A stretch of 64,000 nucleotides of DNA from Cryobacterium zongtaii. Lineage in GTDB: Bacteria; Actinomycetota; Actinomycetes; Actinomycetales; Microbacteriaceae. The first letter of the stretch is position 1; every line of letters begins with the position of its first letter. The notes beneath the pieces were generated by a model. The model had not been told where the DNA came from and made no database searches. It saw nothing but the letters and a program-made list of their open reading frames with translations. The translations under genes were made by a program, and so were the position numbers. Positions 62,384 to 64,000 of this stretch are shown one piece after another. The stretch covers positions 1 to 64,000 of the forward strand of contig NZ_PPXD01000020.1 in NCBI RefSeq assembly GCF_002909375.1. Direction: 5' to 3'.

Positions 62384-63902
62384 GATCAGATCCATAGTTC
62401 AGGGCAGCCAGGGCCGCGGTGTCGTCGTCGGTCAAGATGATGCGCGGCACCCTGAAGGTGCGGCGGGAGCCGTCGGGCCGCACGGTTTCGAAGGCCTCGG
62501 TGTCTGACCCCGCTGTCGCGGCCGCGGCATCCGTGCGGTCGATGGCGTCGACCTGGGTGGCGATCTGCAGCAGCCCGAGGATCTCGACAGGCCGGCGCAT
62601 CGCCGGGTCGAGGTTGTTGAACGCGTCACCGACGGAGGCGGCGCCGTCGATGCTGAAGGCCGTCACCATGGCATCGCGAAGCTCGGCCAGCAGCGGGCCG
62701 CCCTGGGTGCGCATCGCATCGAGGGTAGGCGGCTCCGGAGCGAACGCCGAGACGTCCTCCAGCGGCGGCGGCGCCTTGTGGGCGCCGGGGTCGTAGAACC
62801 GTTCGCGCAGGTGCTCGAGCTCCAGGGTGCCGGGCATCAGCTCGGCGGTCACCGTGGAGCGGGGCCCGGCGGTCTCCATCCAGATCGCGAGTTCCTTGTT
62901 GATCTCCCGCAGCAACCGTTCCAGTTCGCGGTCCTTGACAACGTCGTGGTTCACGATGTGCTCGCGCAGGGTGGTGGTCAGGCCGTTACGCTGGGTGAGC
63001 ACGTCGTCCACACCCTTGCGGATCAGGCTGACGGTGCCCATGAAGCTGCGCCGGTCGGCGGCGCTGAGCTGGAGGGCGAACGGGTGCAGCATGATCGACT
63101 CGAGGTCGTTCTTGAGTTCGGCAAGCAGGGCGTCGTTGCGCAACAGCACGAACGCGCCCTCGAATGCGCGGCCCTCCGCGGTCGACGACATCAGTGTGTC
63201 GGTCTTGGAAAGATACTCGTCGAGCACCTCGCTGATCGGCCGCTCCTCGGCGCGGAAGTCGTTCACGATCTGCCGGTGCATGCCGGCGACGGACTCCTCG
63301 ACACGCTTGAAATCACTGGGCAGCTGAGTGATCAGGTCGATCAGGTTGGCGTAGCCCTCGTGCATCGCATCGTTCGAGGCCGCGGCGATCTCTCCGCCGG
63401 TGGCGAGTCGGTCACGCTCGGCGGTCTTCTGGGCGATCTCCAGGTCGAGCCGGCGGATGCGTTCGTCCCGGTCCGGATTCGCCTGGGTGGCGCGGTGCCG
63501 CACGGTGTCGACGATGGTGGTGAGGCGGGATTCGCTGATCAGCGCCCGGTCGCGGGAGAGCCCGTCCACGAGTAGCAGGGCCTCGAGGGCGTGTGAGGTG
63601 AGCGAGTACTGCTCCTCACCGTCCTCCCCGGTCTCGCGGTAGAGCCACTGGTCGTTCATCCACTGCACGCACAGGGCGCGACCGTTTTTGCCGGGTACAT
63701 CGCTGCCCACGGAGCGGAGGTCGGCGAGGTAGGCATCCACCTGGGTGTGCAGCCTGTCGGCCTGAACGCTGCGGCGGTCCCGGCTGAACGAGGACTTGAA
63801 CACCGCGAGCACAAACGGCGCCCACTTGCGGTCGAGCAGCCGCAGGGTGGGTCGGTCGAAGGCGCTGTGCACCCGCGCTAATTCGGCCGCTATGTCGCTC
63901 AC
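62376..63902 (-). CDS. jetA: Wadjet JetA-like protein (DUF3375)
   Basis: The 508-aa DUF3375 protein begins [142 protein letters not shown] follows, then helical and coiled-coil regions ([39 protein letters not shown]). It is the kleisin/MukF-like subunit of Wadjet. The GTG at 63902 is the last start before the conserved region, with GGAT upstream. A possible TACGGT -10 lies at 63947-63952; nothing else is seen in 63903-64000. Confidence 0.9.
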   Translation of the reverse strand: MSDIAAELARVHSAFDRPTLRLLDRKWAPFVLAVFKSSFSRDRRSVQADRLHTQVDAYLADLRSVGSDVPGKNGRALCVQWMNDQWLYRETGEDGEEQYSLTSHALEALLLVDGLSRDRALISESRLTTIVDTVRHRATQANPDRDERIRRLDLEIAQKTAERDRLATGGEIAAASNDAMHEGYANLIDLITQLPSDFKRVEESVAGMHRQIVNDFRAEERPISEVLDEYLSKTDTLMSSTAEGRAFEGAFVLLRNDALLAELKNDLESIMLHPFALQLSAADRRSFMGTVSLIRKGVDDVLTQRNGLTTTLREHIVNHDVVKDRELERLLREINKELAIWMETAGPRSTVTAELMPGTLELEHLRERFYDPGAHKAPPPLEDVSAFAPEPPTLDAMRTQGGPLLAELRDAMVTAFSIDGAASVGDAFNNLDPAMRRPVEILGLLQIATQVDAIDRTDAAAATAGSDTEAFETVRPDGSRRTFRVPRIILTDDDTAALAALNYGSDHD

Positions 63903-64000
63903 TCGTGCCCGATCCTTTCTCACCGGTCCGTCCCCGGACCTCCTCAACCGTAGTCGCCCCGGCGACCGCGAATCGGCGGCGTAGGTGTGCCGTGCGGTCG

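Overview
The window is GC-rich and reads as a chromosomal segment of an actinobacterium, most likely family Microbacteriaceae (Cryobacterium-like; the genus is a guess). Support comes from a DUF222/HNH (13E12-type) protein, PspC/LiaF-type envelope-stress genes, actinobacterial LexA and HspR boxes, LigC- and LigD-Pol-type repair enzymes, a maltokinase, a HelD-type ATPase, and many genes that start 6-7 nt after a TANNNT -10 hexamer without a Shine-Dalgarno (leaderless). I see no rRNA, tRNA, CRISPR array, integrase or transposase.

Layout. 1-8.2 kb: a DUF222/HNH protein cut by the left edge, an FAD-linked oxidase, a DUF72 protein, an SDR, a GntR-MFS pair and a small holin-family membrane protein. 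8.3-11.6 kb (minus): a surface-protein cassette of DUF4956 membrane protein, VTC/polyphosphate-polymerase-domain protein and a carbohydrate-binding lipoprotein. 11.8-22.8 kb: a LexA-boxed DUF6504-like gene, PEP synthase, a membrane-anchored zinc-peptidase-like protein, GNAT, maltokinase, an acyl-CoA synthetase-type ligase, an ATP-dependent DNA ligase, a RibD-C reductase and an ASCH protein. 22.8-26.8 kb: an envelope-stress module with a PspC-LiaF-like protein divergent from a PspC-histidine kinase and a LuxR-type response regulator. 26.8-31.1 kb: GATase, thyA-folA, a CPBP protease and a LigD polymerase-domain protein.

31.2-41.3 kb: lipoprotein, a VOC gene broken by a stop codon, a GGDEF-EAL protein, glutathionyl-hydroquinone reductase, a KduD-like SDR, nnrE, a 55-aa Cys-rich protein behind a CsoR-type palindrome, a PfkB kinase and a DoxX-TetR pair. 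41.3-41.7 kb: the only long intergenic stretch, filled with palindromic repeats. 41.7-49 kb: HelD-like ATPase, type III glutamine synthetase and a ClpC-type unfoldase behind a perfect HspR (HAIR) box. 50.3-53.2 kb: a sugar ABC operon. 53.3-58.1 kb: DinB-like, a short AlkD-like protein, a membrane protein-XRE-alcohol dehydrogenase operon with an inverted-repeat promoter, and two alpha/beta hydrolases.

58.2-63.9 kb (minus): three overlapping genes matching JetA (DUF3375), JetB (DUF4194) and JetC (SMC/MukB-like ATPase) of the Wadjet anti-plasmid system. No jetD follows jetC: the next gene is an unrelated hydrolase with its own promoter. This incomplete or rearranged Wadjet locus and the dispersed palindromic repeat family are the most interesting items in the window.
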